This document shows, piece after piece, positions 24,953 through 34,657 of a DNA stretch of 64,000 bases; position 1 is the first letter of the stretch; each line of letters opens with the position of its first letter. The notes beneath the pieces are model-generated. The model was given only the letters and a program-made list of their open reading frames with translations. It had not been told where the DNA came from and ran no database searches. The translations under genes were made by a program, and so were the position numbers. This stretch comes from Sphaerobacteraceae bacterium (GTDB taxonomy: Bacteria; Chloroflexota; Chloroflexia; Thermomicrobiales; Thermomicrobiaceae), in NCBI GenBank assembly GCA_007695115.1, contig REEK01000170.1:62001-126000 (forward strand), given 5' to 3'.

Positions 24953-26851
24953 TCACTCTTCGGCACCATCATCAGCCCACTCGATCTCCGGGCACTCGCC
25001 GTCGAGCAGGATCACGCGATCTTCCTCCCCCGTGAATTCCAGAGCTTCGTCGCATCCCGCCTGCTCGACACTTCCATACATCATCGTCAGGCCGGGCTGC
25101 CGCCGAAACAGCAGTCGATCGGTGTCTGGCATCGAGAAGCGGATCACGATCTCCTCGCGCTCACCAACCGGAAGGTTCACGATGTATGCCCCACCATCGC
25201 TGGCGTCAGGGTCTGAGGAAGGATCCGGCCTCGTCTGAACTACGGACGAGCCTTCCGGGAGGTCGAGATCAACCCACCAGCGCTGGAAGCCTTCGTAGAA
25301 CGGATCGCCGTCTTCCTGACCCCGGTGTTCAAGAGCAACCGTCAGGATACCCTCGAGAATCCCGGCAGTGTCACTCTCCAGAATTTGCAGATTAATCGCC
25401 GGCTGCATCGCCAGACTCGTCTTCAGCCCGGTGATGTTCGCGAAGATGGAGGAGACCGTTGGCGTGTCCTGTTTCGGCCTGGCCAGGCCCGCCCAGTCGC
25501 GATCTTCAACGAACGCCTGAACATCTTCATCCCGATGGTAGACCTGCATATCGCGAATATCCAGACGATCAAACAGCAGGAACACCGACTCAATCAGGTC
25601 GTATCGATCACCGTCCGCCAGTTCATCGACAAGGATCTCGCTGATCAGCTCGATGACCTCTTTGTGGAGCGTCTCGGCATCGCCACCCTCACGCATGATC
25701 CGGCGCTGGCGCTCGGCTTCATCATGCAGGTTCTCCGAGGTGATCTCACGCATATCCCCATCGACATCAACGGTGATTGGCCCGGTAACCGCGATGAGAT
25801 CCTGCACCGTTTCAGGCTGAACCGAGACGACTCCGTCCAGCTCCGGCCAGCCAGCGGCCTCGGCCATCTCCATGAGTAGCGTGGCTGATTCGGGAAAATG
25901 CGGCCACCAGTTGGCGTCCTGGAACTGGAGATGGTCCGACCGGATGTATTCGCGGATCGGCCACGGCGCTCGAACGCGGTGGTCGTCCTGATCGGCGTAA
26001 TCCTCCGCCACCTCATAGACATCCAGGAACTCATACTCGGTGATCTGGCCCCGGTGCAGTTCGACTCGCGCCACTGTCCCGACAAACCCGCCTGTGGGAC
26101 GAAGTTCCGCCGGATTCTGAAACAGTACCAGATAGCGAATCGGTTCTTCGGCACCCATTGTTGCGTAGGCCAGCGGAAAGTCCTCTGCCAGCTCGAGCTG
26201 TTCGTCGAACTGATCCATGACCTCGTCGATCTGCATCAGCCGGTCAACGATTCCCTGCCGGAGATACTCCTCATCGATCCGCTGTCGTTGTTCAGCTGCT
26301 TCATCGATCGTGCCCAGCGCCGCGAAGAGATCGTCTTCACGGTCATGAAGCACGTCAAGCCAGGTGACCGCATCGTTTTCAGGGTCATAGCGAATCCCGG
26401 TATCATCGAGTGCAGCGACTGCATCCTGGCCGATTTCAGATACGGTCTGGCCAGCCGTTGCGAGCATTCGACCCAGCTGGAGCGTTTCTACTCCAGCGGC
26501 ATAGCGTGGTTCGATCCATGGGAGCCCTGATAAATGATTCTCCGCCCCGGCCGGCAACTCGCTCAAGCGCTCGATCTCATCAATCCGCTCCTCGAGCAAT
26601 CGAAACTCGCTATTGAGCCAGGCCATGTCCTCGGCGGAGAGCGCGTAGATGTCATCCTGAAGGACCACATCATGGATCCCCGCTACTTGATCGACAACCG
26701 CATTGTATTCAGACTGAACGGCTCGCGCGCGCTGCACCACAATGATCGAAAACAGCACGAGAATGACCAGAACGAAGAGCACGATGAGCTTCCAGCCGAA
26801 CAGCCGGTTGAGAAAGCCAGATAGGCTGCTGCGATCATGGGTCTCACTCAT
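24953..26851 (-). CDS. DUF4012 membrane-anchored paralogue
   Basis: 632 residues, colinear with the neighbour over nearly the whole length: YLVLFQNPAELRPTGGFVGT, LQFQDANWWPHFPESA, GVVSVQPETVQDLIAV and PGLTMMYGSVEQAGCDEALE. The anchor differs: instead of a lipobox there is an uncleaved helix (about 20-42, WKLIVLFVLVILVLFSIIVV). Both would therefore face the outside of the membrane with different attachments. The 150-base gap between the genes has no clear terminator, so they may be one transcript. Confidence 0.8.
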   Translation of the reverse strand: MSETHDRSSLSGFLNRLFGWKLIVLFVLVILVLFSIIVVQRARAVQSEYNAVVDQVAGIHDVVLQDDIYALSAEDMAWLNSEFRLLEERIDEIERLSELPAGAENHLSGLPWIEPRYAAGVETLQLGRMLATAGQTVSEIGQDAVAALDDTGIRYDPENDAVTWLDVLHDREDDLFAALGTIDEAAEQRQRIDEEYLRQGIVDRLMQIDEVMDQFDEQLELAEDFPLAYATMGAEEPIRYLVLFQNPAELRPTGGFVGTVARVELHRGQITEYEFLDVYEVAEDYADQDDHRVRAPWPIREYIRSDHLQFQDANWWPHFPESATLLMEMAEAAGWPELDGVVSVQPETVQDLIAVTGPITVDVDGDMREITSENLHDEAERQRRIMREGGDAETLHKEVIELISEILVDELADGDRYDLIESVFLLFDRLDIRDMQVYHRDEDVQAFVEDRDWAGLARPKQDTPTVSSIFANITGLKTSLAMQPAINLQILESDTAGILEGILTVALEHRGQEDGDPFYEGFQRWWVDLDLPEGSSVVQTRPDPSSDPDASDGGAYIVNLPVGEREEIVIRFSMPDTDRLLFRRQPGLTMMYGSVEQAGCDEALEFTGEEDRVILLDGECPEIEWADDGAEE

Positions 26852-27189
26852 GGAGTGTGTATACCCTGTCAGGAAATTCGTATGCTGCCTGGACGACGAA
26901 ACAACAGTTTCACTGCGATGAGACTCGTGGCCATAATTCTACAAGCTGGAGACCAGACAAGAGGCAACCGCACGGCTGGACAGCCACAATCACTGTAGTA
27001 TGATGGCCGCAGACCAAAGGTTGACCCGCTGGAACCAGAAGTGATCCGGCAGTTCATAACACGATTTAGACGATACACATACGGCCCTGTCTGGCAGTGC
27101 AATGTGCATCGTATCCAGGAACCCGCGGACCGGCATGGGCCATTCGGACCACCGTCGCAGGTTTGAACCCTCGGGAAGGGAACACGACC
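26852..27189. other. divergent promoter region between DUF4012 and UxuA-like genes
   Basis: It holds the promoter at 26977-27004. No gene is seen; an in-frame upstream extension of the UxuA-like gene from 27097 lacks a ribosome site. Confidence 0.5.
26977..27004 (+). promoter_or_regulatory. promoter of the UxuA-like/enolase-superfamily unit
   Basis: TGGACA (5/6) and TATGAT (5/6) with a 16-base spacer. The -10 region TATGATGGCC is repeated before the Asp-box gene at 33597. Confidence 0.5.
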
Positions 27190-28170
27190 ATGATCAAGAT
27201 TGCCGAGGTTTTGCCGCCTTCGCCAGCGCTCGTATGGAAGCTGGCGAGTCAGGCAGGTGTCTCCGAGGTTGTCGGCGGCCTCCCGTTCGATGATCCGATG
27301 AACGGATCTGATGAACCGTGGGACTATATGCCGCTGATGCGTATGAAGCAGCGCTACGAAGATGCCGGTTTCAATGTTGCCGTCATCGAAGCAAGGCCCC
27401 CGCTCAACAAAGCCAAGCGCGGCCAGGACGGTAGAGACGAAGAGATCGAGACAGCCTGCCGACTCCTCGAAAACATGGGTCGGCTTGGCATTCCGGTCTG
27501 GTGTTATGAGTGGATGGCCGACTTCAACTGGCTGCGAACCTCAACCGCCAAACTCTCCCGTGGTGGCTCGCTCGTCACCAGCTTCGATTTGTCGAAACTG
27601 GACCAGGCCCCCAACACCCCGGATGGTCCGATCTCTGAAGAAGAGCTCTGGGAGAATCTGGAGTATTTCCTTGAGAAGACTCTTCCGGTGGCGGAGAAGG
27701 CCGGCGTGGTTATGGCGATGCACCCGGATGATCCACCACTTTCCCCGGTTCGCGGTGTCGGCCGAATCATGAGCAGCATCGACAATTATCAACGGCTACT
27801 CGACATGAAGCCGAGCCCATCGAACGCAATCACTATGTGCCAGGGCAATTTCACGCTAATGACCGATGATCTGCCTGGCGCAATTCGCCATTTCGGCAAC
27901 CAGGGCAAAATCGCATTCGTTCATTTCCGCGATGTTATCGGAGACAAAACGAACTTCGAGGAAGCCTGGCACGACGCCGGAAAGACCGACATGCTCGAGT
28001 GCATGCGCGCCTATCGCGATGTCGGCTTCGATGGTGTGTTGCGCCCGGATCACGTTCCGACGGTATCCGGCGACGCAAACAACCACGCAGGATACTCGGC
28101 TTATGGCCGACTCTACGCACTTGGCTATATCCGCGGTTTGCAGGAAGCTGTGTACCGCGAGAGCAACTAG
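27190..28170 (+). CDS. mannonate dehydratase-like protein (UxuA family)
   Basis: UxuA removes water from D-mannonate to give 2-keto-3-deoxygluconate. This 326-residue TIM-barrel protein has the metal-ligand regions of the family: [43 protein letters not shown] and [13 protein letters not shown]. The N-terminus is [20 protein letters not shown]. It is shorter than E. coli UxuA (about 394), as in many xylose-isomerase-like relatives, so the substrate could be another aldonic acid. It starts the forward run with two enolase-superfamily dehydratases. Confidence 0.78.
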   Translation: MIKIAEVLPPSPALVWKLASQAGVSEVVGGLPFDDPMNGSDEPWDYMPLMRMKQRYEDAGFNVAVIEARPPLNKAKRGQDGRDEEIETACRLLENMGRLGIPVWCYEWMADFNWLRTSTAKLSRGGSLVTSFDLSKLDQAPNTPDGPISEEELWENLEYFLEKTLPVAEKAGVVMAMHPDDPPLSPVRGVGRIMSSIDNYQRLLDMKPSPSNAITMCQGNFTLMTDDLPGAIRHFGNQGKIAFVHFRDVIGDKTNFEEAWHDAGKTDMLECMRAYRDVGFDGVLRPDHVPTVSGDANNHAGYSAYGRLYALGYIRGLQEAVYRESN

Positions 28171-28249
28171 TAAATGTCAGCAATTGCTGACCGGTAAATC
28201 GGATGCTCTGGGCAGCGCTGCCCGGGGCAAAGCTTGAGGAGAGCGATCA

Positions 28250-29416
28250 GTGAAGATCACCGACGTTCAGACAGCGGTAATCGAAGGCAACTTTGACTGG
28301 GTACTCGTCCGGATCACCACCGACGAGGGCGTTACCGGGCTTGGTGAAGCCTACTGGGGTGCCGGAGTTGAAGAGCTCATTCACAAAATGCGGCCGATTC
28401 TCATCGGCCAGAACGGCTTCGATATCGGACGACTCTACGAGAAGATGATCCGCGGTATGTCCGGTGCCGGATCTCTTGCCGGAGCAACCGTCACCGCGAT
28501 CAGCGGCGTTGAGCTGGCACTCTGGGATCTCGTAGCCCGGAAACTGAACACGCCGATCTATAACCTGTTCGGCGGTCGCTTCCGCGACAAGATCCGGATC
28601 TACGCAGACTGCCACCACGGTGACGAACCGACTCCAGAATCGTGCGCCGAACGGGCCAGAGCGGTCGCTTCCGAAGGATTCACCGCCATCAAGTTCGACC
28701 TCGATGCCAAGAACCCGTACACCCGGGATATTTCCGATGATCCCGATCAGCGTCGGAACTGGTACGAGCCATACAACCGGACGATCGGCTCGATCGAGCG
28801 CGAGTACATGATTAATGTGGTCGCGGCGGTTCGCGATGCAGTTGGACCAGAGATGATGCTGGCGATGGACTGCCACTGGAAATTCGCAACCAGTGATGTG
28901 ATTCAGCTGGCGAAGGGCCTCGAGAAGTATGACCTGCTCTGGCTGGAAGACCCGATTCCCCCGGAGAACATCGACGCTCAGCTCAAGGTCACCCAGGCCA
29001 CCAGCACGCCGATCTGCACCGGTGAGAACCTCTATCGGAAGCACGGTTTCCGGGATCTGATCGAGAAGCAGGCGGCGGACATCATTGCTCCAGACATTCC
29101 AAAAATGGGCGGCTTGATGGAGGCCAAGAAGGTCGCCGACCATGCTGACATGTACTACATCCCGGTGGCGCCGCATAACGTGGCCAGCCCGGTTGGAACC
29201 GTGGCATCAGCTCACGTCTGCGCCGCGATGCAGAACTTCCTGGTCATGGAGTATCACGCCATCGATGTGCCGTGGTGGTCCGATCTGGTCACCGGCGACC
29301 CGGTGATCAAGGATGGGTTCATCTGGCTGGAAGATAAGCCAGGACACGGACTCGAACTCAACGAGGACGTCGCCCGGGCGCATCTCAAGCCAGGCTGCTC
29401 GTTCTTCGGAGAGTAA
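28250..29416 (+). CDS. enolase superfamily (mandelate racemase group) dehydratase
   Basis: 388 residues with an N-terminal capping domain and a C-terminal barrel. Barrel motifs: AIKFDLDAKN, the Asp ligand in LAMDCHWKFA, the Glu ligand in LLWLEDPIPPEN, the third ligand in TPICTGENLY, APDIPKMGGLMEAKK, and the catalytic His in YIPVAPHNVASPVGTVASAH. These mark a sugar-acid dehydratase or racemase; substrate not determinable. GTG start at 28250, six bases after GAGGAGAG. It follows the UxuA-like gene by 79 bases, so the two are probably one operon. Confidence 0.88.
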   Translation: MKITDVQTAVIEGNFDWVLVRITTDEGVTGLGEAYWGAGVEELIHKMRPILIGQNGFDIGRLYEKMIRGMSGAGSLAGATVTAISGVELALWDLVARKLNTPIYNLFGGRFRDKIRIYADCHHGDEPTPESCAERARAVASEGFTAIKFDLDAKNPYTRDISDDPDQRRNWYEPYNRTIGSIEREYMINVVAAVRDAVGPEMMLAMDCHWKFATSDVIQLAKGLEKYDLLWLEDPIPPENIDAQLKVTQATSTPICTGENLYRKHGFRDLIEKQAADIIAPDIPKMGGLMEAKKVADHADMYYIPVAPHNVASPVGTVASAHVCAAMQNFLVMEYHAIDVPWWSDLVTGDPVIKDGFIWLEDKPGHGLELNEDVARAHLKPGCSFFGE

Positions 29417-29438
29417 GTACGCACCCATGAATGGCATT

Positions 29439-29467
29439 ACGGGTCGCATCATTTCGATGCGGCCCGT
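29439..29467 (+). promoter_or_regulatory. intercistronic hairpin
   Basis: ACGGGTCGCATC/GATGCGGCCCGT, 12 pairs with one G-U, loop ATTTC, followed by TCGTG. It lies between two co-directional dehydratase genes, so it may be a partial terminator or stabiliser. Confidence 0.5.
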
Positions 29468-29503
29468 TCGTGTGAACATCCAGTAAGGAAAAGGAACCTG
29501 ATC

Positions 29504-30802
29504 ATGTCTGAGAACTCCGCGAACTGGCCCGAGCCATTCGTTGCTCCTGCGTGGGATCCTTGTCCCGCTCTGCCACCTGTACGAATAACCAATGTCAAAG
29601 CGATCTGCACCGCGCCGGACGGAATTCGTCTGGTGGTCGTCAAGATCGAAACCAACGAACCGGAGATCTATGGTCTGGGTTGCGCCACGTTTACCCAGCG
29701 ACCGCTCACCGTGGTGACTGCTGTTGAGGAATACCTGAAGCCGTTTCTGATCGGCCGTGATCCCGACGATATCGAAGACATCTACCAGACCTCGTTCGTT
29801 AGCTCATACTGGCGAAGCGGCCCGGTGCTCAATAACGCACTCTCCGGCGTCGATATGGCGCTGTGGGACATCAAGGGCAAGCGCGCCGGTATGCCGGTCT
29901 ATCAACTCCTCGGAGGAAAAGTCCGCAAGGGCGCCTGGCTCTATGCGCACGCCTCGGGCAGCGATGTCAAAGAGGTTGAGGAGAGCGTTCGCCACTATAT
30001 GGAGCAGGGCTACCGCTACGTCCGGGCACAGATGGCGGTCCCGGGCATGTCCACGTATGGGGCAAAGGCGCCAGCCAGCGCCGGAAAGTCCGCTGGAACC
30101 CTCGATGTGCGGCAGCAACCATGGGAGCCGACAGCCTATACGGCCACTGTCCCGAAACTGTTCGACCACCTGCGGAACACCGTGGGCTGGGAAGTGGAGC
30201 TGCTGCACGACATCCACGAGCGCGTTCCACCGATTCAGGCGATCAATCTCGCCAAGGAGCTCGAACAATACAAGCTCTTCTTCCTGGAGGATCCATTCTC
30301 CCCGGAGGACATCGACTACTTCCCGCTCATGCGCCAACAGACTTCGACCCCGATCGCCATGGGTGAACTCTTCGTCAATCAGGCGGAATACGTTCCGCTG
30401 ATTCGAGATCGGCTGATCGACTTCATCCGGGTGCACATCTCGGATATCGCGGGGATCAGCATGGCCCGGAAGATGGCCGCCTTCTGTGAGTTCTTTGGCG
30501 TTCGCACTGCGTGGCACGGCCCTGGAGATGTCTCCCCGGTTGGTCACGCCGCAAACCTGCATCTGGATTTGAACTGCTACAACTTCGGCATTCAGGAGGG
30601 CCACGAGTTCAAACAGAACACGAGAGAGGTTTTCCCGGGAACGCCGGAGGTCCGCGACGGCATGATGTGGTGCAACGAGAAGCCCGGTCTTGGCGTTGAC
30701 ATCGACGAAGCACTCGCCGCGAAGTTCCCATTCCCGGAGCACGCCCTGAACGGCGCCTGGCCACAGGTTCGCCGGCTGGACGGCACGGTCATCAAGCCGT
30801 AG
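29504..30802 (+). CDS. D-mannonate dehydratase-like enolase superfamily protein (ManD/RspA type)
   Basis: 432 residues, longer than the neighbouring paralogue because of the ManD-type loop. Motifs are GYRYVRAQMAVPGM, LLHDIHERVPPIQA, LFFLEDPFSPEDID, TPIAMGELF, RVHISDIAGISMARK and the C-terminal AWHGPGDVSPVGHAANLHLD. These match ManD proteins, which dehydrate D-mannonate or D-gluconate with variable efficiency. A UxuA-type protein is encoded two genes upstream, so two unrelated folds for similar chemistry sit in one cluster. Confidence 0.88.
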   Translation: MSENSANWPEPFVAPAWDPCPALPPVRITNVKAICTAPDGIRLVVVKIETNEPEIYGLGCATFTQRPLTVVTAVEEYLKPFLIGRDPDDIEDIYQTSFVSSYWRSGPVLNNALSGVDMALWDIKGKRAGMPVYQLLGGKVRKGAWLYAHASGSDVKEVEESVRHYMEQGYRYVRAQMAVPGMSTYGAKAPASAGKSAGTLDVRQQPWEPTAYTATVPKLFDHLRNTVGWEVELLHDIHERVPPIQAINLAKELEQYKLFFLEDPFSPEDIDYFPLMRQQTSTPIAMGELFVNQAEYVPLIRDRLIDFIRVHISDIAGISMARKMAAFCEFFGVRTAWHGPGDVSPVGHAANLHLDLNCYNFGIQEGHEFKQNTREVFPGTPEVRDGMMWCNEKPGLGVDIDEALAAKFPFPEHALNGAWPQVRRLDGTVIKP

Positions 30803-30826
30803 CCTCGCCATTCAGTCAATTGCGAA

Positions 30827-30855
30827 GAACCCCGGGCCAGAACGGCTCGGGGTTC
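30827..30855. terminator. bidirectional terminator between convergent dehydratase genes
   Basis: GAACCCCGGGCC/GGCTCGGGGTTC, 12 pairs with one G-U, loop AGAAC, then CTCGTTT on the plus strand. Lies between stops at 30802 (+) and 30886 (-). Confidence 0.75.
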
Positions 30856-30885
30856 CTCGTTTAGTGGTTCACGGACGCTGACGAG

Positions 30886-32046
30886 TTACCAGTTCGTGTG
30901 CTGGCCATCTCGTCGTTTCCACATCGGCGGGTTCCAGAACTCAAACGGATGATCATCGACCTTGGACTCATCGAACGTCACACCCAGCCCTGGCTCGGTC
31001 GGCAATGGGAACGAGTCGCCCTCCAGTTCCGGGAATGTGGGGAACAGGTCACGCGGATAGGCTTCAGCATTGCGATGCTGATACTCCTGCTGCGCAAAGT
31101 TGTTGATCGATGCGGCAAGGTGAATCGTCGCCGCAGTGCAGACCGGTCCGAGCGGGTTGTGCGGCATCACATCGATATAGTGCGTCTCACACCAGCCAGC
31201 AATCTTCTTGGATTCAGTCAACCCACCAACGTTTGAGACGTCGATCCGGGCGAAATTCAGGATGCCGTCATCGATGAACGGCTGGAACTCCCACTTGTTA
31301 GAGAACTCCTCGCCGATGGCAAACGGAATCGGCGTCATCGTGCGCAACTGCTGATAGGCTCGCGGGTTCTGGGCTCGGATCGGTTCTTCAAGGAACATCA
31401 GATTGACGTCAGAGATCTTCTGGCAGAAGAGCGCCGCTTCAGCGACATTCAAACGGTGATGGAAATCGATCGACAGCCCGATTGCTGGTCCGACTTCCTT
31501 GCGAACCTCGTGAATCCAGTGTGCCGCGAGTTCCAGCGACTCCATCGGTTCGTAAATGACCTCGGTTCCGGTCGGCCAGTCGTCGCCACTCATTCCTGCG
31601 CCAAACCGGAGATACTTCCAGCCTTCGTCGACGGCCTTGCGAGCCTGTTCCACGACCTTCGGCCCCGTCAGCCCACCTGGAGTGGCAAACGCGGGAATTC
31701 GATCCCGGCAGGCACCGCCAAGAAGCTGATAGACCGGCACCCCGAGCGACTTGCCGAGGATGTCCCACAGCGCGATGTCGATCGCCGAGAGTGCCGCCCC
31801 GAAGACTTTGCCACCCTCGAAATACTGCGATCGATACAGCCGCTGCCAGTGGTGCTCGATCCGGTGGGGATCCTCACCGACTAGCAAACGCTCATAGTGC
31901 TGGACGGCACCGAGCTGGGCGAGTTCACGGCCCGACATTCCGCCTTCACCAACGCCGTAGATCCCGGCGTCGGTGTCGATCTTCACAATGAAGATATCCC
32001 GGTGCCCGACCTTGACCGGAAATCCCTTGACAGACGTAATCTTCAT
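30886..32046 (-). CDS. galactonate dehydratase-like enolase superfamily protein
   Basis: 386 residues, start MKITSVKGFPVKVGHRDIFI. Barrel motifs: LSIDFHHRLNVAEA (first metal ligand), LMFLEEPIRAQN, FAIGEEFSNKWEF, ARIDVSNVGGLTESKKIAGW and the catalytic-His loop VMPHNPLGPVCTAATIHLA. The last two closely resemble DgoD-type galactonate dehydratases. It is the third enolase-superfamily paralogue within 4 kb and is transcribed opposite to the other two, towards them. Confidence 0.85.
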   Translation of the reverse strand: MKITSVKGFPVKVGHRDIFIVKIDTDAGIYGVGEGGMSGRELAQLGAVQHYERLLVGEDPHRIEHHWQRLYRSQYFEGGKVFGAALSAIDIALWDILGKSLGVPVYQLLGGACRDRIPAFATPGGLTGPKVVEQARKAVDEGWKYLRFGAGMSGDDWPTGTEVIYEPMESLELAAHWIHEVRKEVGPAIGLSIDFHHRLNVAEAALFCQKISDVNLMFLEEPIRAQNPRAYQQLRTMTPIPFAIGEEFSNKWEFQPFIDDGILNFARIDVSNVGGLTESKKIAGWCETHYIDVMPHNPLGPVCTAATIHLAASINNFAQQEYQHRNAEAYPRDLFPTFPELEGDSFPLPTEPGLGVTFDESKVDDHPFEFWNPPMWKRRDGQHTNW

Positions 32047-32182
32047 TCAGCACGCCCTTCCCTGCCTGCAGTTGCAGGCCAACCCAATGGTTCATCAACT
32101 ATCACTTCGAAGTTCGATCTCTGTCTTGCTATACCATGACTCTGCAGACGGCACAATCGTTGCGTCCGTTCGAATTTCGATG

Positions 32183-33388
32183 TCAGGTCAGCGCCTTTAC
32201 CTCAGCGGCTATCCGTTCACCTGCCCTGTGCGCATCGCTCGATTTCAACGCGCTGGCAATGATCCCGATCCCGCCACGGTGCATCAGCCCTTGCGACACC
32301 GCCACAGATGGATCGCCATCAATCAGCGAATTGATCAGCATGGAGATCGACTTCCCGGGATCTCCGGTGAAATGAGGATAGATCTCCAGCACGGGAAATC
32401 CACGCCCGCCCTCACCTGGTTCGTGCAACACCGCTTTCGATCGGGTTGAACTGAGATAGTCAGAAATGGTCAGGAGATCTTCCCGCTGGCGTCGAATCTC
32501 CTTCTCTTCATCTCCTTCGAGATACGCCCTCAGTGCCACCACCAGGCCGGCCACTTCCTCCTTGCCAACTTTCATCGGTCGCCCGAGCCCGTGATGCGGG
32601 GGGCCGGGTAGTCGCTGGCTGTTCAGATAGGTGTCCCGGAACGTCCAGGTTTCGGGATAGACGTCCATATCCTGGTGTTGCAGGGCAACCGACTCGATCA
32701 GATCTGACCGACCGACGAGGATTCCTGATGCCTGGGGGCCTCCGATCGCCTTGCCCCCACTGAACACAACGAGATCTGCCCCCAGCTCGACAAAGTGCCG
32801 CAGGTTCGACTTCGGCGGAAGTGCTGCCGCGGCATCTACGATTACTGGAATACCGTGCTTGCGACCGATCTCGACGAGTTCGGGGAGTTCGACGATCCCT
32901 TCCGCAGAACCAACCGAGTAGAACAGGGCGGCTGTTCGATCATTGATCGCCGCTTCAACCTGCCATCCCCAGGTGATACCCTGCCCCGGAAATCCTACGT
33001 AGCCGACGTCGATCAGTTTTGCGCCGGATACCCTCAGCGCATGTGAGTAGGCTGTAACGTGCGCCCGCTGCACCACGATCTCGTTCTTTAGCCCTGTCGT
33101 ATCGGGGAGTTGATCCATCGCTGCTGGAGACAGACCCGCGATGCACGCCGCAGCCCCGACGGTCAGGCCGGCCGCGGCCCCGGCAGTGACGTATCCAGCC
33201 TCGGCGCCACAGACGTCTGCGAGATACGCACCAGCAGCCCGCTGGACATCTTCGATTCGAGCGCTATCCCTGCCAGCAGCGGCCATCGCATCAGTCACAC
33301 GGGCACTTAGCGGCATTCCGCCAAGCCTGGTCAGTGGTCCGGCGCAGTTAATCACCGGTTCGATCCCGAGAATCTCTTTCAGGGACAT
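32183..33388 (-). CDS. SelA/DgaE-like PLP-dependent enzyme
   Basis: 401 residues of the SelA fold group: NCAGPLTRLGGMPLSARV near the start, AEAGYVTAGAAAGLTVGAAA, the Asp in VIVDAAAALPP, and the PLP Lys in VVFSGGKAIGGPQASGIL. The conserved SelA-like layout without other selenocysteine genes suggests a sugar-amine lyase or D-glucosaminate-6-phosphate ammonia-lyase-type (DgaE) enzyme rather than selenium transfer. That fits the sugar-acid neighbourhood. ATG 33388 follows GGAG by nine bases. It starts 136 bases upstream of the galactonate dehydratase-like gene. Confidence 0.78.
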   Translation of the reverse strand: MSLKEILGIEPVINCAGPLTRLGGMPLSARVTDAMAAAGRDSARIEDVQRAAGAYLADVCGAEAGYVTAGAAAGLTVGAAACIAGLSPAAMDQLPDTTGLKNEIVVQRAHVTAYSHALRVSGAKLIDVGYVGFPGQGITWGWQVEAAINDRTAALFYSVGSAEGIVELPELVEIGRKHGIPVIVDAAAALPPKSNLRHFVELGADLVVFSGGKAIGGPQASGILVGRSDLIESVALQHQDMDVYPETWTFRDTYLNSQRLPGPPHHGLGRPMKVGKEEVAGLVVALRAYLEGDEEKEIRRQREDLLTISDYLSSTRSKAVLHEPGEGGRGFPVLEIYPHFTGDPGKSISMLINSLIDGDPSVAVSQGLMHRGGIGIIASALKSSDAHRAGERIAAEVKALT

Positions 33389-33526
33389 CAGGGCTTTCTC
33401 CGTTCGAGACGATCGACTACCGATCACGTTCCTGTGTCTCCGCACCATACCGGAATTCGCCGGGACGGGAAAGCCCGACGATTACAGTAGCCACAGATTC
33501 ATCGTAGACGATCCGCGATGCTGGGT

Positions 33527-33532
33527 TATGAT
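33527..33532 (+). promoter_or_regulatory. candidate -10 box of the Asp-box gene
   Basis: TATGAT within TTATGATGGCCACAG, nearly the same as TATGATGGCCGCAG at 26999. The -35 is weak (TAGACG at 33505). Confidence 0.35.
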
Positions 33533-33596
33533 GGCCACAGCTAGCGTTTAGACAGAAGTACAGAGGAAACAAGGGCTCGAACGGAGGATCGACGAC

Positions 33597-34592
33597 ATGA
33601 GCACAGTACTCGCAGGAACACGTTCAGGCGTCTATCGTGTCGATTCAGACGGACCAACGTTTCTTGGGCTCGACGGTGAACAAATCTCCGCGATGATGGT
33701 GGTTCAACGCAATAACCAGACATCACGAATCATTGCCGGCACCTACGAAAGTGGAATGTTCCGTTCCGATGATCACGGTAGGACTTGGCAGGAAGTAACA
33801 GACGGATTTACGTTGAGCTGTGTTCGATGGCTCGGCTCTGATCCGTTGAATACAGGTGCGTTGCTCGTCGGAACTGAACCTGGGCGAATTTTCCGCAGCT
33901 TCGATCAAGGAGAACGCTGGACGGAACTGAGCGGAATTCGCCAGATTCCGGGATACGAGAAATGGTATCTCCCCTACTCACCAAGGGCTGGCGCAGTTCG
34001 AAACATCTACTCGCCACCAGAATCCCGAACCTATTTCGCTTCGGTGGAAGTGGGAGGCCTGCTGATCAGTGACGACGAGGGAGAGTCATGGCGGTGCGAG
34101 TTTGTGGGGGTCGATTCAGACATTCATTATGTCACTGGCCACCCGGTCGAGAGACAGCTCCTGTTCGCCGCGCTCGGGTATGCCGGAATCGATCACTCGC
34201 CGAACGATTCCCCGGATCATCGGGGAGGTCTTGCACGCTCGACAGACGGTGGCCGCACCTGGACCAAGCTGTTTGGCGACTACACTCGTGGCGTGATCGT
34301 CCCGTCAAGCAATCCGGAAATCGTGCTCGCGGGCCCGTCTCCGTATGTAGGACGGCACGGCCGAATCGAGATTTCCCACGATCAGGGTTCAACATGGGAA
34401 TCGGCTTCCACCGGGATCAAAACTCCAATGGAGGACATGGTGGAGTCGTTCCTGGAGACTCCTGATGGCCGCGTCTGGGCGATTTGCTCGGGTGGAACAC
34501 TGCTGGAGTCGAAGACCGACGAGATACGCTGGTCACCTGTTCAAGGGACCGAGCAATTAGACGTCGACTCAGTCGCATTTCTGAACGACTGA
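33597..34592 (+). CDS. Asp-box (BNR/sialidase-like) beta-propeller protein
   Basis: 331 residues made of repeated beta-propeller blades with Asp boxes: RSDDHGRTWQEV, RSFDQGERWTEL, ISDDEGESWRC, RSTDGGRTWTKL and ISHDQGSTWESA. No signal peptide is visible after MSTVLAGTRSGVYRV, so it appears cytoplasmic, unusual for Asp-box proteins, most of which are secreted. No sialidase catalytic arginine triad is evident; a binding or scaffold role is possible. It lies upstream of M42 and M81 peptidases in the same direction. Confidence 0.7.
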   Translation: MSTVLAGTRSGVYRVDSDGPTFLGLDGEQISAMMVVQRNNQTSRIIAGTYESGMFRSDDHGRTWQEVTDGFTLSCVRWLGSDPLNTGALLVGTEPGRIFRSFDQGERWTELSGIRQIPGYEKWYLPYSPRAGAVRNIYSPPESRTYFASVEVGGLLISDDEGESWRCEFVGVDSDIHYVTGHPVERQLLFAALGYAGIDHSPNDSPDHRGGLARSTDGGRTWTKLFGDYTRGVIVPSSNPEIVLAGPSPYVGRHGRIEISHDQGSTWESASTGIKTPMEDMVESFLETPDGRVWAICSGGTLLESKTDEIRWSPVQGTEQLDVDSVAFLND

Positions 34593-34657
34593 TTGATAGG
34601 TTGATCAACTGAATCAACCTGAGCACTCGATTGATTGAAAGGAGCTGGCAAAAGCCT

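Noticed and set aside
28247-29176. 309-codon minus-strand open frame opposite a dehydratase gene
   Set aside because: Antisense artefact; the plus strand carries all enolase-superfamily residues.
32183-33388. Selenocysteine synthase (SelA)
   Set aside because: The fold matches, but no selB, selC or selD is near and the context is sugar-acid metabolism, so a DgaE-like lyase is more likely.
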